A DNA stretch of 64,000 bases from Capnocytophaga canimorsus (GCF_002302565.1 NZ_CP022382.1:1373001-1437000); one strand, 5' to 3'. Positions 1-9,386 are shown, numbered from the stretch's first letter. Made by a program: numbers and translations. Notes: generated from the sequence alone by a model not told the origin.

Positions 1-1
1 G

Positions 2-409
2 CCCGACGCCTTGCAAAATGTGTTGGACACCATCAACAATATTCGCACCAAAAACGAACAACTTATCACGGTGGTAGGCTGCGGAGGCAATCGCGACAAG
101 AGCAAACGCCCCGTAATGGCGGATATTTCCACGAAGGAAAGCACCCGAGTGATTTTCACATCGGATAATCCGCGAGACGAAGACCCACAAACCATTTTGG
201 ACGAAATGGAATCAGGCGTATCGGCACAACATTACAAAAAGTTCGTTACCATAGCCGACCGCCATCAGGCAATAAAAACCGCTTGTCAGTTTGCTCAATC
301 GGGAGATATTATCCTCATTGCAGGGAAAGGACACGAAACCTATCAAGAAGTAAAAGGTGTTCACACCCATTTTGATGATATGGAGGAAGTGAGGCAATTT
401 TTAAAATAA
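2..409 (+). CDS. murE: UDP-N-acetylmuramoyl-tripeptide synthetase MurE, C-terminal part (5' end outside window)
   Basis: This is the last ~135 residues of MurE, the cytoplasmic Mur ligase that adds the third stem-peptide amino acid to UDP-MurNAc-L-Ala-D-Glu. The frame is open from base 2 and begins inside the protein (PDALQNVL, typical of the start of the C-terminal ligase domain). The motif DNPRDEDP at about bases 167-190 is the recognition loop that selects meso-diaminopimelate in MurE, and GKGHETYQ near the end is also characteristic. The substrate is therefore inferred to be meso-DAP. The gene opens the visible dcw cluster; ftsI, ftsL and mraW would be expected just upstream of the window. 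Only the 5' truncation by the window edge is abnormal. Confidence 0.95.
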   Translation, partial: PDALQNVLDTINNIRTKNEQLITVVGCGGNRDKSKRPVMADISTKESTRVIFTSDNPRDEDPQTILDEMESGVSAQHYKKFVTIADRHQAIKTACQFAQSGDIILIAGKGHETYQEVKGVHTHFDDMEEVRQFLK

Positions 410-416
410 CCAAGAT

Positions 417-959
417 ATGAAACTAATCATAAACGAAAAATTATATCTCGAATTGGTACAATTATCTGATGCTGAAACCATTTTCAACACAATAGATAAA
501 CAAAGAAAATATTTAGGGAAGTGGCTTCCGTTCGTTTCTTTTATAAAAAATGTTGCTGATGAAGAAAATTTTATAAAATCGGTTTTGGAGACAATGGAAC
601 AAACCAAAGATTATGTGTTTTGTATCCGAAAAGAAGGCAATTTTGTCGGGCTTATCAGTTTTATCAAAACGGACAAACTCAATCAGAGAACTGAAATCGG
701 TTATTGGATTTCAGAAACATACCAAAAACAAGGCATCGCAACCCGAGCCACCAAGCGAATGTGTGAATTTGCCTTTACCGAAATGGGAATGAACCGCGTA
801 CAAATCCGTTGTGCTGTCGAGAATTTACCAAGCAAAAACATTCCAAAGCGATTGGGATTTACCTTTGAGGGCATCGAACGGCAAGGCGAACGCGTTTCGG
901 AAAATGTATTCCGAGATTTGGAAGTGTATAGTATTTTAAAATCGGAAATGGTAAAATAA
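417..959 (+). CDS. GNAT-family N-acetyltransferase, RimJ/RimL-like
   Basis: A 180-residue cytoplasmic acetyltransferase of the GNAT fold, closest in pattern to the RimJ/RimL (Acetyltransf_3) subgroup that acetylates protein N-termini or small amines. The acetyl-CoA pyrophosphate loop is visible as QKQGIATRA at residues 103-111, preceded by the strand EIGYWI and followed by KRLGFTFEG, the usual C-terminal strand-turn. The actual substrate cannot be told from sequence. It starts 7 bases after murE and probably shares its transcript, yet it has no known role in cell division and looks like cargo inserted between murE and mraY. There is no signal peptide or membrane segment. Confidence 0.88.
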   Translation: MKLIINEKLYLELVQLSDAETIFNTIDKQRKYLGKWLPFVSFIKNVADEENFIKSVLETMEQTKDYVFCIRKEGNFVGLISFIKTDKLNQRTEIGYWISETYQKQGIATRATKRMCEFAFTEMGMNRVQIRCAVENLPSKNIPKRLGFTFEGIERQGERVSENVFRDLEVYSILKSEMVK

Positions 960-1026
960 CTCAAATTGATTGGTAGAAATGATAAATAGTTTCAGAAAAA
1001 TAACTGAGTTTTTTCTTAAAGAATAA

Positions 1027-1034
1027 TAACTTTG
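1027..1034 (+). promoter_or_regulatory. Candidate internal promoter (-7 box TAACTTTG)
   Basis: TAACTTTG matches the Bacteroidota -7 consensus TAnnTTTG, 22 bases before the small membrane-protein gene. No convincing TTG -33 element is seen at the right distance, so this is a modest candidate for separate expression of the inserted genes. Confidence 0.4.
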
Positions 1035-1055
1035 GAAAAATATAAATAATTGTAA

Positions 1056-1265
1056 ATGAATTTTTTGTTTAAAATACTGCCTTCGCTTTTAAAAATAGTG
1101 GCTTGCTTGTATATTTTTTATATTTTTCTGTTTGAAAAAAACTTAAGAAGAAGCAGTCCCATAAACTGGGAAACGTTAATGATGATAGGCATTATGATTT
1201 GGTTTGTTAATATCATCAGCGATTCTTGGAAAGAGATTAAATTACTTTGGCGGAAAAGAAAATAG
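1056..1265 (+). CDS. Small two-helix membrane protein, unknown
   Basis: A 69-residue hypothetical protein with two probable membrane helices (about residues 8-26 and 41-55) and a basic C-terminus ending in WRKRK. It matches no family I recognise. It lies between a GNAT gene and a 339-residue unknown in the murE-mraY gap, behind a candidate TAnnTTTG box, so it could be the first gene of a small inserted unit with the next gene 43 bases downstream. It is short enough that expression is not certain; the open frame, ATG start and position among co-oriented genes are the only support. Confidence 0.5.
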   Translation: MNFLFKILPSLLKIVACLYIFYIFLFEKNLRRSSPINWETLMMIGIMIWFVNIISDSWKEIKLLWRKRK

Positions 1266-1308
1266 CGTTTTTCTCCAAATTTACCAAAAACAATAAATAG
1301 CAAACAAA

Positions 1309-2328
1309 ATGAAACAAGAACTATATAAAAGCCTAACAAAAATCGAAGAAAGTATCGTTGGTGTTCGTCAGTTTACGATTCATAATTCGGCTTTCAAATC
1401 GAGTATCGAGGTGTATGATTATGCCTATCCGTTTGATTTTATGGAAGATATAGAGCAGTATCAAACTGAATGCAAACGAGAGGGTTATGAGAGTTTGTAT
1501 CAGCTTGTTGCAGAATTTATGAAAAAGTGTAACATCACGCCTTTTGATGAATCGGAGTTAAATGAGAAAAAAAATCATACTTTTTTGCTGTTTTATTTTC
1601 TGGTCAAACCTTCCGAAGAAATAAAGAAAAAAGGGTTCAATGCCGAAGTGAGAACTTTTTTTGCCGTGCCTTTTACGGAAAATGGCGAGGAAGCATTCCA
1701 AATTTTGGTTTCAAAAAATCGTTTTAGCGGAATTGTTGAAGAAATGAAATACGCCGAGCCTCTTTCGGAGGACAATGATAAAGAACATTGGGCGATATTT
1801 GAAAAAGCTGTAGCAATAGTAGAACAGGAACTAAACCTCGTTGCGAATGCAGAACATATCGAACTCAGTACTTTTGACGATGCGTTGAATGATTTTGTCG
1901 CTATTGCCAATATCAAAAAACAGAAAACTTTTAAAAATCAGTGGAAAAAGCTAAAACAAAACCCTAAAAAGTATATCGACAAAATATTAAAAGCGGGTTT
2001 TTACGGCAATGCCAATCAGCAGCAAATCAATTATGAATTTCTCCTCAAGGAACATCTCGAAACTTATAATGACGACTTTCCTATTGAGATTGATGCCCTT
2101 ACGGATTATATAGAAGAGCGTTTGGGAGAAAAAATTCACATTACCGAAGAAGACATATTGTACCCCAAAAGTATTGCCGAAAAAATCGAAAAACAAACCG
2201 ATTATACCCTTTTAAATGTAGAAAATCAGCTGGGCTTTTATACTTTCTTTCTATGCCATAAAGAATATAAAGACTGGATGTTATCTCTGGCAAAGCAACT
2301 GGAACTACCAATTGACGATGATTTTTAG
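1309..2328 (+). CDS. Hypothetical soluble protein, 339 aa
   Basis: I do not recognise this protein. It is 339 residues, acidic, with no signal peptide and no membrane helix, so probably cytoplasmic. The middle (about residues 200-235) is lysine-rich and helical, and the C-terminus ends in the acidic run PIDDDF. It follows the small membrane protein by 43 bases on the same strand and is followed by mraY about 100 bases on. Interspersed soluble acidic proteins of this kind often prove to be immunity-type or DUF proteins, but nothing in the sequence establishes that here. Codon and base use do not differ obviously from the neighbouring dcw genes. Confidence 0.75.
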   Translation: MKQELYKSLTKIEESIVGVRQFTIHNSAFKSSIEVYDYAYPFDFMEDIEQYQTECKREGYESLYQLVAEFMKKCNITPFDESELNEKKNHTFLLFYFLVKPSEEIKKKGFNAEVRTFFAVPFTENGEEAFQILVSKNRFSGIVEEMKYAEPLSEDNDKEHWAIFEKAVAIVEQELNLVANAEHIELSTFDDALNDFVAIANIKKQKTFKNQWKKLKQNPKKYIDKILKAGFYGNANQQQINYEFLLKEHLETYNDDFPIEIDALTDYIEERLGEKIHITEEDILYPKSIAEKIEKQTDYTLLNVENQLGFYTFFLCHKEYKDWMLSLAKQLELPIDDDF

Positions 2329-2427
2329 CATTTCACATAAAAATGATGTAATACATACAACCTTTAATGGCAAAACAATAATAAAAGCGTATGTACGCAA
2401 CCACGATAACAATAAAAGACAATAAAA

Positions 2428-3642
2428 ATGTTATATTATCTATTTGATTACTTAGAAAAAGAATACAATTTGGCGGGAGCAGGATTGTTTCAATACCTTT
2501 CGTTCCGTGCGGGGGTTGCGGCGATTCTCTCACTTTTAATTGCTACCATCTTCGGAAAGAAAATTATCCGTAGGCTGTACGCACTTCAGGTGGGAGAAAC
2601 CATTCGTGATTTAGGTCTGCAAGGACAGAACGAAAAAGCAGGAACACCTACAATGGGAGGCGTGATTATCATCTTGGCAACGCTTGTACCAGTGCTTCTG
2701 TTTGCTGAACTGGCAAATGTGTACATCATTTTACTCATAGTTTCAATGATTTGGATGGGAATCATTGGGTTTGCGGACGACTACATCAAGGTTTTTAGAA
2801 AAAACAAAGACGGACTCAAAGGCAAATTCAAAGTTTTGGGGCAAATAGGTCTCGGACTTTTTGTCGGAGCGATGCTTTATTTCAACCCTAATGTAACCGT
2901 GAAGAACGAAAGCATAAAAGCAAGTACAGTAACCGAAGTTCAAATTCAGCAAGAAGAAATAAAATCTACCAAAACCACTATTCCGTTTATGAAAAACAAC
3001 GAATTTGACTATGCCGACCTGATTTCGTGGGCAGGTGAAGGAAGTAAAGATTGGGTTTGGGTGGTTTTTATTCCGATAGTTATTTTAATTGTGACAGCAG
3101 TCTCCAACGGAGCTAACCTCACCGATGGAATTGACGGACTGGCAGCAGGAAGTTCCGCAATCATTGTGCTAACACTCGGGATTTTCGCTTGGGTATCTGG
3201 GAACATCATTTTTTCGCAGTACCTTAACATAATGTATATCCCCAATGTAGGAGAAATGACCATCTTCATCGCTGCATTTGCTGGGGCTCTCATCGGATTT
3301 TTGTGGTATAACACCTATCCTGCTCAGGTTTTTATGGGCGATACAGGCAGCCTGACCATTGGGGGGGTAATTGCTGTGATTGCCATTTCAGTTCGTAAGG
3401 AATTGCTCATTCCATTGCTGTGTGGTATCTTCCTGATTGAAAATCTATCGGTTATGATGCAAGTTTCTTACTTCAAATACACAAAAAAGAAGTATGGCGA
3501 GGGCAAACGCATCTTCCTGATGTCACCTTTGCATCATCATTATCAGAAAAAAGGCTATCACGAAAGTAAAATTGTGATGCGGTTCCTAATTGTGGGCATC
3601 ATTCTGGCAATAATGTCCTTCGTAACCTTAAAAATTAGGTAA
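2428..3642 (+). CDS. mraY: Phospho-N-acetylmuramoyl-pentapeptide-transferase MraY
   Basis: An integral inner-membrane enzyme that transfers phospho-MurNAc-pentapeptide from UDP to undecaprenyl phosphate, giving lipid I. It is 404 residues with about ten membrane helices. Diagnostic motifs are GTPTMGG (72-78), DDYIK (117-121), [11 protein letters not shown] (227-237), FMGDTGS (302-308) and the HHH loop [10 protein letters not shown] (367-376). Residues about 152-208 form a long hydrophilic insert between helices that is absent from the roughly 360-residue enterobacterial enzyme; such an insert is common in Bacteroidota MraY. The gene sits in its normal place before murD, but with two unrelated genes in between. 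Confidence 0.97.
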   Translation: MLYYLFDYLEKEYNLAGAGLFQYLSFRAGVAAILSLLIATIFGKKIIRRLYALQVGETIRDLGLQGQNEKAGTPTMGGVIIILATLVPVLLFAELANVYIILLIVSMIWMGIIGFADDYIKVFRKNKDGLKGKFKVLGQIGLGLFVGAMLYFNPNVTVKNESIKASTVTEVQIQQEEIKSTKTTIPFMKNNEFDYADLISWAGEGSKDWVWVVFIPIVILIVTAVSNGANLTDGIDGLAAGSSAIIVLTLGIFAWVSGNIIFSQYLNIMYIPNVGEMTIFIAAFAGALIGFLWYNTYPAQVFMGDTGSLTIGGVIAVIAISVRKELLIPLLCGIFLIENLSVMMQVSYFKYTKKKYGEGKRIFLMSPLHHHYQKKGYHESKIVMRFLIVGIILAIMSFVTLKIR

Positions 3643-3683
3643 TCGAAGTTCAGAAAGAAGTTCTTTATCGCTATAAAGAATAG

Positions 3684-3704
3684 AAAAAAGTCCGTAGAAA
3701 AGAG
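3684..3704 (+). repeat. Solitary copy of the 21-bp minisatellite unit
   Basis: One 21-base copy with core AAGTCCGTAGAA matches the unit tandemly repeated at 4417-4552. It lies directly in front of the 225-residue unknown gene, so the two unknown genes of this gap are each preceded by the same repeat. Confidence 0.6.
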
Positions 3705-3711
3705 AAAACGA

Positions 3712-4389
3712 ATGATAAATCTGCTAAAATATTCGTCTTTAACACAGAAAATGTTTTCCGATGCAAAGAAAAGGGAAAATAGTATCTACAAAAAGTGTGA
3801 AGATAGTACTCAAATTGCAGGATTTTCCTCCCAAGACGAACTAATTATCATTGGGAAGAAGTATTACTATCACTTTAACGAGGTAAAACCCGAATATCAG
3901 AAGGAATTGCATAACATTTTCTCTTCCGAATGGAAAAATGAATTGTATTATGGCTTTGCTAAGTTTTACGCCAAGAGCATCAAGCAGGAAAATAAGCTCT
4001 ATGTGTTGATGCTTTTGGGAATAAACACAGAAAAACTTTCAAAAGAGAACCTACAAGAGGCAAAAGACATCGGATTTGAGAAAAAAGGCAGTATTTTTTG
4101 CGAAGAAGACACGGGAAATTTCATATATAAGTCAATTCACATTGCTGGAAAGTTTGCACCAAAGCAACAATGGAAAGAAAAGCTAAAAAATGAGTTTCCG
4201 CTGAAGCAAAAATTTCATTTTACGATAGAAAAAGAATCAAAATTGCCCAAAATAGGATTGTATATAAAAGCAATCGTGTTGTTGCCTTTTACTTTATTGT
4301 CCGATTTGATAGCAATTACCTTATTATATGGAACAATTGGGCTTGTTTTTATCGTTTTAAAGCTAAAAAATCTATTAAAAAGGGATTAA
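3712..4389 (+). CDS. Hypothetical protein with C-terminal membrane anchor, 225 aa
   Basis: Not recognised. The 225-residue product has a hydrophilic N-terminal part (1-180) and a hydrophobic C-terminal segment (about 185-217) that probably forms one or two membrane helices, followed by KNLLKRD; it would therefore be tail-anchored with its bulk in the cytoplasm. It lies between mraY and murD, followed by the 21-bp minisatellite and a small lipoprotein gene. There is no clear catalytic motif. As with the other inserts in this cluster, position alone should not be taken as evidence for a division role. Confidence 0.7.
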   Translation: MINLLKYSSLTQKMFSDAKKRENSIYKKCEDSTQIAGFSSQDELIIIGKKYYYHFNEVKPEYQKELHNIFSSEWKNELYYGFAKFYAKSIKQENKLYVLMLLGINTEKLSKENLQEAKDIGFEKKGSIFCEEDTGNFIYKSIHIAGKFAPKQQWKEKLKNEFPLKQKFHFTIEKESKLPKIGLYIKAIVLLPFTLLSDLIAITLLYGTIGLVFIVLKLKNLLKRD

Positions 4390-4416
4390 ATCAACAAAAA
4401 TATACAGATATAACAG

Positions 4417-4552
4417 AAAATTGAGATTGTAGAATAGAAAATTAAGTCCGTAGAATACAAAATAAAGCTCGTACAGAACAAAATGAAGTCCGTACAATGC
4501 AAAATAAAGTCGGTACAATACAATATAAAGTGCGTACAGAGCAAAATGAAGC
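4417..4552 (+). repeat. 21-bp minisatellite, six units plus a partial
   Basis: Six adjacent 21-base units start at 4417, 4438, 4459, 4480, 4501 and 4522, followed by a 10-base partial at 4543. The approximate consensus is AAAATAAAGTCCGTACAATAC. Copies differ at a few positions each. The array ends 35 bases before the lipoprotein start at 4588. Because 21 is a multiple of three, both strands translate into 7-residue periodic peptides, which creates spurious reading frames here. Confidence 0.92.
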
Positions 4553-4587
4553 AAAAAACGATTAATAATTTTAACATAAAAGAAAAA

Positions 4588-5133
4588 ATGAAACAAAAAA
4601 TACTATTTATCATACTTTGTGCAAACATTTTTGCCTCGTGTGAGAACGTCAATCAATTGGTAAATAACATCAGTAACGAAATATCGGAAAGCTCTGAACG
4701 CATTGAGACAGAAATTTCTAAAAGTACAAACCAAATTAAAGACGAAGTTTTGAAAAATGTCAATTTGGAAGCCATCACCAACGAGTTACTGAACGTAAAA
4801 CATTTGGAAAGTATTGAAAATGTAGCTTTAAAAGTAGTTGAATATCAAAATATTGCCGAAAGAATTTCTCTTCTGCAGGAAAACATCACCACAGGAGAGT
4901 TAGGAGCATTGGAAATACTCGCAATCACGCAGTTTACTAAAAATGCTCAGCAAGAACTTATAAAACTAAAGGAAGGAAATACCTCAATTGAAACCAAACA
5001 GAAGATAGATTCTCTTTTAATCAACTATGAAAATGTTTTAAACAACTATTCTCAGCAAAATATAAGGGGAAATAGTGAGTTTAATAATCGTTTTCAGGAA
5101 GATATGGAAGAAGACGAAGACTTTGATAACTAA
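4588..5133 (+). CDS. Small lipoprotein, coiled-coil rich, unknown
   Basis: A 181-residue predicted lipoprotein. From the ATG at 4588 it has a short lipoprotein signal (MKQKILFIILCANIFASC) with the lipobox cysteine at residue 18. A longer in-frame start at 4483 lies inside the minisatellite and would destroy this signal, so I reject it. The mature part is polar, rich in Glu, Asn and Ile, and looks helical or coiled-coil (about 25-150), ending in the acidic DMEEDEDFDN. No family is recognised. It lies between the minisatellite and murD, 54 bases before murD. It is probably an envelope protein exported by the Sec/Lol route; function unknown. Confidence 0.72.
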   Translation: MKQKILFIILCANIFASCENVNQLVNNISNEISESSERIETEISKSTNQIKDEVLKNVNLEAITNELLNVKHLESIENVALKVVEYQNIAERISLLQENITTGELGALEILAITQFTKNAQQELIKLKEGNTSIETKQKIDSLLINYENVLNNYSQQNIRGNSEFNNRFQEDMEEDEDFDN

Positions 5134-5187
5134 CTTAACAATCAATGTATGAAAAATGACATCGATTTATAGTTCAAAATATAAAAA

Positions 5188-6522
5188 ATGAAAAAATTAG
5201 TAATTTTAGGAGGAGGCGAAAGCGGTGTTGGGGCTGCAATTCTTGGTAAAAAGAAGCATTGGGACGTATTTCTGTCCGACAAAGGCAAGGTAGCAACCAA
5301 ATATGCTGAGGTACTCAATCAACATACCATTCGATGGGAGGAAAATAAGCATACCGAAAGTGAAATCCTCTCAGCAGATTGTATCATAAAGAGTCCAGGA
5401 ATTCCTGATACGGTAGAAATCATCAAAAAAGCAAAGGAAAAACATATCGAAATCATTTCCGAAATTGAATTTGCTTATCGCTATACCAAAGGGAAGATTA
5501 TTGCCATCACGGGTAGCAACGGAAAGACTACCACAACCAGCCTAACGTATCACATTCTGAAAGAAAGCGGGCTTAATGTGGGCGTGGCAGGGAACATCGG
5601 GAAGAGTTTTGCTCAAATGGTAGCAGAAGATGATAAAGAATATTATGTTCTGGAAATCAGTAGTTTTCAACTGGACGGAATTACGAGTTTTAAGCCGCAC
5701 ATTGCCATTTTACTGAACATCACTCCTGACCATCTGGATAGGTATGACTATAAAATGGAGAATTACATCGCATCGAAATTCAGAATTACTGAAAATCAGA
5801 CCGAAAATGATTATTTTATTTACGACATCGACGACCCAATCATAGCTCAATGGCTTGAAAAGAACGAAATAAAATCACAAAAAATCCCATTTTCAATAGA
5901 AAAAAAATTAAATAAAGGAATTTATAGTTTAAAAGACATAATACATATGAATATTGACAACCAGACATTTGAAATTGAAGTAAAAGAAATGAGTTTGAAA
6001 GGAAAACACAACATTAAGAACTCTATGGCGGCTTCGGTATCTTCACGACTTCTGAAAGTTCGTAAGGAATCTATCCGCGAGAGCCTGAAAGGTTTTGTTG
6101 GTGAGCCACATCGTCTGGAATTTGTTAAAACAGTGGAAGGAATTACCTATATAAACGACTCAAAAGCGACCAATGTAAACTCTGTTTTCTTTGCTTTGGA
6201 CACAATGAAAACGCCCGTAGTGTGGATTGTAGGTGGTGTGGACAAAGGGAATGATTATTCTCCCCTACTGCCTTACGTACACGAAAAAGTGAGAGCAATT
6301 ATTTGCTTAGGGAAAGATAATTCGCCCATCTTAAAATCTTTTGGAAACGTCATTGATAACATTGTAGAGACCCAAAGTATGGAAGAGGCTGTATCTCTTT
6401 CAAAACAATTTGCAAAAAACGGAGATACTGTGCTACTTTCACCTGCGTGTGCAAGTTTTGACTTGTTCAAAAATTATGAAGAACGAGGAAATGAATTCAA
6501 AAAAGAAGTAGAAAAACTATAA
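5188..6522 (+). CDS. murD: UDP-N-acetylmuramoylalanine-D-glutamate ligase MurD
   Basis: Cytoplasmic Mur ligase that adds D-glutamate to UDP-MurNAc-L-Ala using ATP. At 444 residues it has the usual family length. Visible features are the N-terminal Rossmann start LGGGESGVG (7-15), the ATP P-loop GSNGKTTTTS (109-118), the central motif LNITPDHLDRY, and the C-terminal ligase segments GEPHRLEFV, NDSKATN and LSPACASFD. ftsW follows only 3 bases after the stop, so murD and ftsW are almost certainly co-translated. The ATG at 5188 directly precedes the Rossmann strand KKLVILGGG, leaving little doubt about the start. Confidence 0.97.
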   Translation: MKKLVILGGGESGVGAAILGKKKHWDVFLSDKGKVATKYAEVLNQHTIRWEENKHTESEILSADCIIKSPGIPDTVEIIKKAKEKHIEIISEIEFAYRYTKGKIIAITGSNGKTTTTSLTYHILKESGLNVGVAGNIGKSFAQMVAEDDKEYYVLEISSFQLDGITSFKPHIAILLNITPDHLDRYDYKMENYIASKFRITENQTENDYFIYDIDDPIIAQWLEKNEIKSQKIPFSIEKKLNKGIYSLKDIIHMNIDNQTFEIEVKEMSLKGKHNIKNSMAASVSSRLLKVRKESIRESLKGFVGEPHRLEFVKTVEGITYINDSKATNVNSVFFALDTMKTPVVWIVGGVDKGNDYSPLLPYVHEKVRAIICLGKDNSPILKSFGNVIDNIVETQSMEEAVSLSKQFAKNGDTVLLSPACASFDLFKNYEERGNEFKKEVEKL

Positions 6523-6525
6523 CAA

Positions 6526-7779
6526 ATGCGAAGCTGGTTAGCACGAAATATAAAGGGAGATAAAGTCACTTGGGCTATCATACTGATATTTACGTTATTC
6601 TCATTTTTGGCTGTTTATAGTGCCAGTACAAATTTGGTTTACGTTATCGGTAAGGGAACCACGTTCGGACACTTTTTAAGGCACGGACTCATTGTCTTTA
6701 TTGGCTTTGTCATCATTTATGTAATTCATAAAGTTCCGTATCGTTTCTCTCGTCCAGTTTCAAAGTTAGGATTATTCCTTTCGGCTTTGTTTTTGATTTT
6801 TGCCGCTCTTAAAGGAACCACCATTGAAGGAGCCAATGCCAGTCGATGGATTCAAGTGCCTTTTGTGGGTATTTCATTTCAGCCTTCTACGTTTGCTTTG
6901 GTTATGCTGATGACGTATGTAGCCTCGTATTTAGCTGAAAACTACGGCAAAAAGCCCACATTCTCGGAATCTTTTCTTCCTTTATGGCTACCTGTGGCGA
7001 TTATCCTTGGGCTTATCGTGCCCTCTAACCTTTCTACGGCTGTACTGGGAGCAGGTTCGGTAGGGATTTTAACTTTTATTGGGCGACATCCTCTGAAAAA
7101 TATCTTTACGGCTCTGAGTATCGGTATAGCTCTTATGGCAATTTTCATTCTTACAGTGAAAGCATTTCCTGATAATTTCAAAAATACGCGGGTAAGCACT
7201 TGGGTAAGCCGTATTGAATCCTTTACAGCAGGAGAAGACGAGAAAGAAGGTTATCAAATTGAACGAGCTAAAATGGCTATTGCAAAAGGCGGACTAATGG
7301 GTGAAGGAGCTGGAAAAAGCACGATGAAAAACTTTCTGCCACAGAGTTCTTCCGATTTTATTTATGCTATTATTACGGAGGAATATGGCTCGTTTGGGGC
7401 ATTAGTCATAATGGCTCTTTATGTACTTTTACTTTTGCGGATTGTCATCATTTCTCAAAATGCAAGAACGATATTTGGGCAGTTATTAGTTTTGGGAGTA
7501 GGCTTTCCAATTATTCTACAAGCCCTTATAAATATGGGAGTTGCGGTAGAATTATTTCCCGTTACGGGACAGAACTTACCGCTTATTAGTAGTGGAGGAA
7601 CTTCCATTTGGATGACGTGTTTGGCGTTAGGATTGATTCTTTCGGTAAGTACAAGCAAACGCAATAATAAACAACAAGCTATGGAAAAAGACAAAAACTT
7701 AGCCGAAGTTGAAGAGGAACTAGCTGAAGAAATTATGGAAGAAATCCAAAAGGCAGAAAGAAAGAAATTGGCAACATAG
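6526..7779 (+). CDS. ftsW: Septal peptidoglycan glycosyltransferase FtsW
   Basis: A 417-residue polytopic inner-membrane SEDS protein that polymerises lipid II at the division septum with its partner PBP (FtsI). It has about ten membrane helices. The family signature PVTGQNLPLISSGGTS lies at about 345-360, and the extracytoplasmic loop with GYQIERAKMAIAKGG and SSSDFIYA at about 242-290 is the catalytic-loop region. The C-terminal cytoplasmic tail is highly charged (EEELAEEIMEEIQ). It is distinguished from the second SEDS gene in this window (rodA, 28.7-30.0 kb) by its dcw location. It lies 3 bases after murD and 33 bases before murG. Confidence 0.95.
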   Translation: MRSWLARNIKGDKVTWAIILIFTLFSFLAVYSASTNLVYVIGKGTTFGHFLRHGLIVFIGFVIIYVIHKVPYRFSRPVSKLGLFLSALFLIFAALKGTTIEGANASRWIQVPFVGISFQPSTFALVMLMTYVASYLAENYGKKPTFSESFLPLWLPVAIILGLIVPSNLSTAVLGAGSVGILTFIGRHPLKNIFTALSIGIALMAIFILTVKAFPDNFKNTRVSTWVSRIESFTAGEDEKEGYQIERAKMAIAKGGLMGEGAGKSTMKNFLPQSSSDFIYAIITEEYGSFGALVIMALYVLLLLRIVIISQNARTIFGQLLVLGVGFPIILQALINMGVAVELFPVTGQNLPLISSGGTSIWMTCLALGLILSVSTSKRNNKQQAMEKDKNLAEVEEELAEEIMEEIQKAERKKLAT

Positions 7780-7812
7780 TTTAAATTTTAATACTCAAAC
7801 ATTCAAACTATT

Positions 7813-8898
7813 ATGAAAAGATTTATCATATCAGGTGGCGGTACAGGCGGACATATTTATCCTGCTATTGCTATTGCGAATGAAATAAAGAATCGTTTGC
7901 CTGATGCCGAAATTCTGTTTGTGGGAGCTGAAAACCGAATGGAAATGCAAAAAGTGCCTCAGTCGGGGTATCCCATCGAAGGATTGTGGATTTCGGGGTT
8001 ACAACGCAAACTAACGCTTGACAACTTGATGTTTCCGCTGAAACTTGTCAGTAGCCTGTGGAAGGCTCGGAAAATCATCAAGAAATTTCGTTCTGATGTG
8101 GTTATCGGAACAGGCGGATATGCCTCTGCCCCAACCCTTAAAGCAGCTCAATGGATCGGCATCCCTACGATAATTCAAGAACAGAATTCCTATGCTGGAG
8201 TGACCAACAAATGGGTATGCCAAAAAGCGGAAAAAATATGTGTGGCTTATGACGATATGGAAAAATTCTTCCCGAAAGAAAAAATAGTGAAAACGGGAAA
8301 TCCTGTTCGGGCAGATTTGCTCAACATTTCCGAAAAAAGAAAAGAAGCTCAAACTTTTTTCTCTCTGAATCCAAATAAAAAAACGCTTTTGGTTTTGGGT
8401 GGAAGTTTAGGAGCAAGACGTATCAATCAGCTTATTGAAAGCAATTTGCCTCTTTTTGAAAAACTTGATATCCAAGTACTTTGGCAGTGTGGGAAACTCT
8501 ATTTTGAAGAATATAAAAAGTACGACTCTGAAAATATTAAAGTATTGCAATTCATTGACCGAATGGATTTTGCGTACGCCTCAGCAGATGTGATTATTTC
8601 CCGAGCAGGAGCAAGTTCCGTAAGTGAACTTTGCATTGTGGGCAAACCTGTGATTTTCATTCCGTCACCCAACGTAGCGGAAGACCATCAGACCAAAAAC
8701 GCACAAGCAATAGCAAAAAAACAAGGTTGTGTTTTAATCCGTGAAAGCGAGTTAGATAGCCAATTTAAAACAATATTTTCACAGCTAATTCTTGACGAAA
8801 ATCAACAGAAAAATCTCTCTGAAAATATCAAAAAATTAGCTCAACCCAACGCAACTAAGGACATCGTAGATATTATTTTTAAATTATTCAAAGATTAA
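7813..8898 (+). CDS. murG: Lipid II-forming N-acetylglucosaminyltransferase MurG
   Basis: A 361-residue GT28 enzyme at the inner face of the membrane, converting lipid I to lipid II with UDP-GlcNAc. The N-terminal glycine loop [10 protein letters not shown] (8-17) is the diphosphate-lipid binding motif. The segment GTGGYASAP and the second-domain loop [10 protein letters not shown] follow, with the nucleotide-sugar site [11 protein letters not shown] and the adjacent Pro-rich [14 protein letters not shown]. Length and order of domains are normal. It is followed by a GNAT gene that separates it from murC. Confidence 0.96.
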   Translation: MKRFIISGGGTGGHIYPAIAIANEIKNRLPDAEILFVGAENRMEMQKVPQSGYPIEGLWISGLQRKLTLDNLMFPLKLVSSLWKARKIIKKFRSDVVIGTGGYASAPTLKAAQWIGIPTIIQEQNSYAGVTNKWVCQKAEKICVAYDDMEKFFPKEKIVKTGNPVRADLLNISEKRKEAQTFFSLNPNKKTLLVLGGSLGARRINQLIESNLPLFEKLDIQVLWQCGKLYFEEYKKYDSENIKVLQFIDRMDFAYASADVIISRAGASSVSELCIVGKPVIFIPSPNVAEDHQTKNAQAIAKKQGCVLIRESELDSQFKTIFSQLILDENQQKNLSENIKKLAQPNATKDIVDIIFKLFKD

Positions 8899-8933
8899 AT
8901 GATTTAAAGATTGAAAAAATCAGAAAGATTAAA

Positions 8934-9386
8934 ATGAAAGAAGTAATCATTAAGAAATTAAATTCGGAAAATTTGGTAACAAAAGGCTTGAAATTATCCT
9001 TAGAGGTCTTCACTAAGTGCAACAAAATGGACTATAATGATGAGGGCTATCGTCATTTTAATAGTTATATTGAAAATAAGGAACAAGTCTCTTTATTATC
9101 AATCTACGGAGCATTTATCAATGAAAATCTTGTAGGGATTATTGGAGTCAAAGAAAACGGTCATCACATTTCCTTATTTTTTGTAGATGAAAAGTATCAA
9201 GGCTTGAAGATTGGACGTAAATTATTTGCATTTGCCCAAAACGACACAAAAGCAAATCACATCATCGTTAATTCATCAACAAGTGCAGTTGAAATGTACA
9301 AAAAGTTAGGATTTAACATCATCAGAGAACAAATTACAAGAAACGGATTGACTTCTGTTTTAATGGAATACAAAAACAATGACTAA
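8934..9386 (+). CDS. GNAT-family N-acetyltransferase, short
   Basis: A 150-residue single-domain GNAT protein. Core features are the strand ISLFFVDEKYQ followed by the acetyl-CoA loop QGLKIGRKLF (about 89-98), then SSTSAVEMYKKLGF, the typical helix-strand ending of the domain. Substrate unknown. It is the second acetyltransferase inserted into this dcw cluster, here between murG (36 bases upstream) and murC (52 bases downstream), and is not similar in detail to the one at 417-959. It is probably transcribed with its neighbours. Confidence 0.85.
   Translation: MKEVIIKKLNSENLVTKGLKLSLEVFTKCNKMDYNDEGYRHFNSYIENKEQVSLLSIYGAFINENLVGIIGVKENGHHISLFFVDEKYQGLKIGRKLFAFAQNDTKANHIIVNSSTSAVEMYKKLGFNIIREQITRNGLTSVLMEYKNND

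Noticed and set aside
4417..4552. CRISPR array
   Set aside because: Units are adjacent without unique spacers and no cas gene is near.
4375..4652. Minus-strand reading frames of 73-88 codons with repeated Leu-Tyr peptides over the minisatellite
   Set aside because: Their periodicity of seven residues is just the 21-bp repeat read in reverse. No family is matched and they overlap a co-oriented lipoprotein start.
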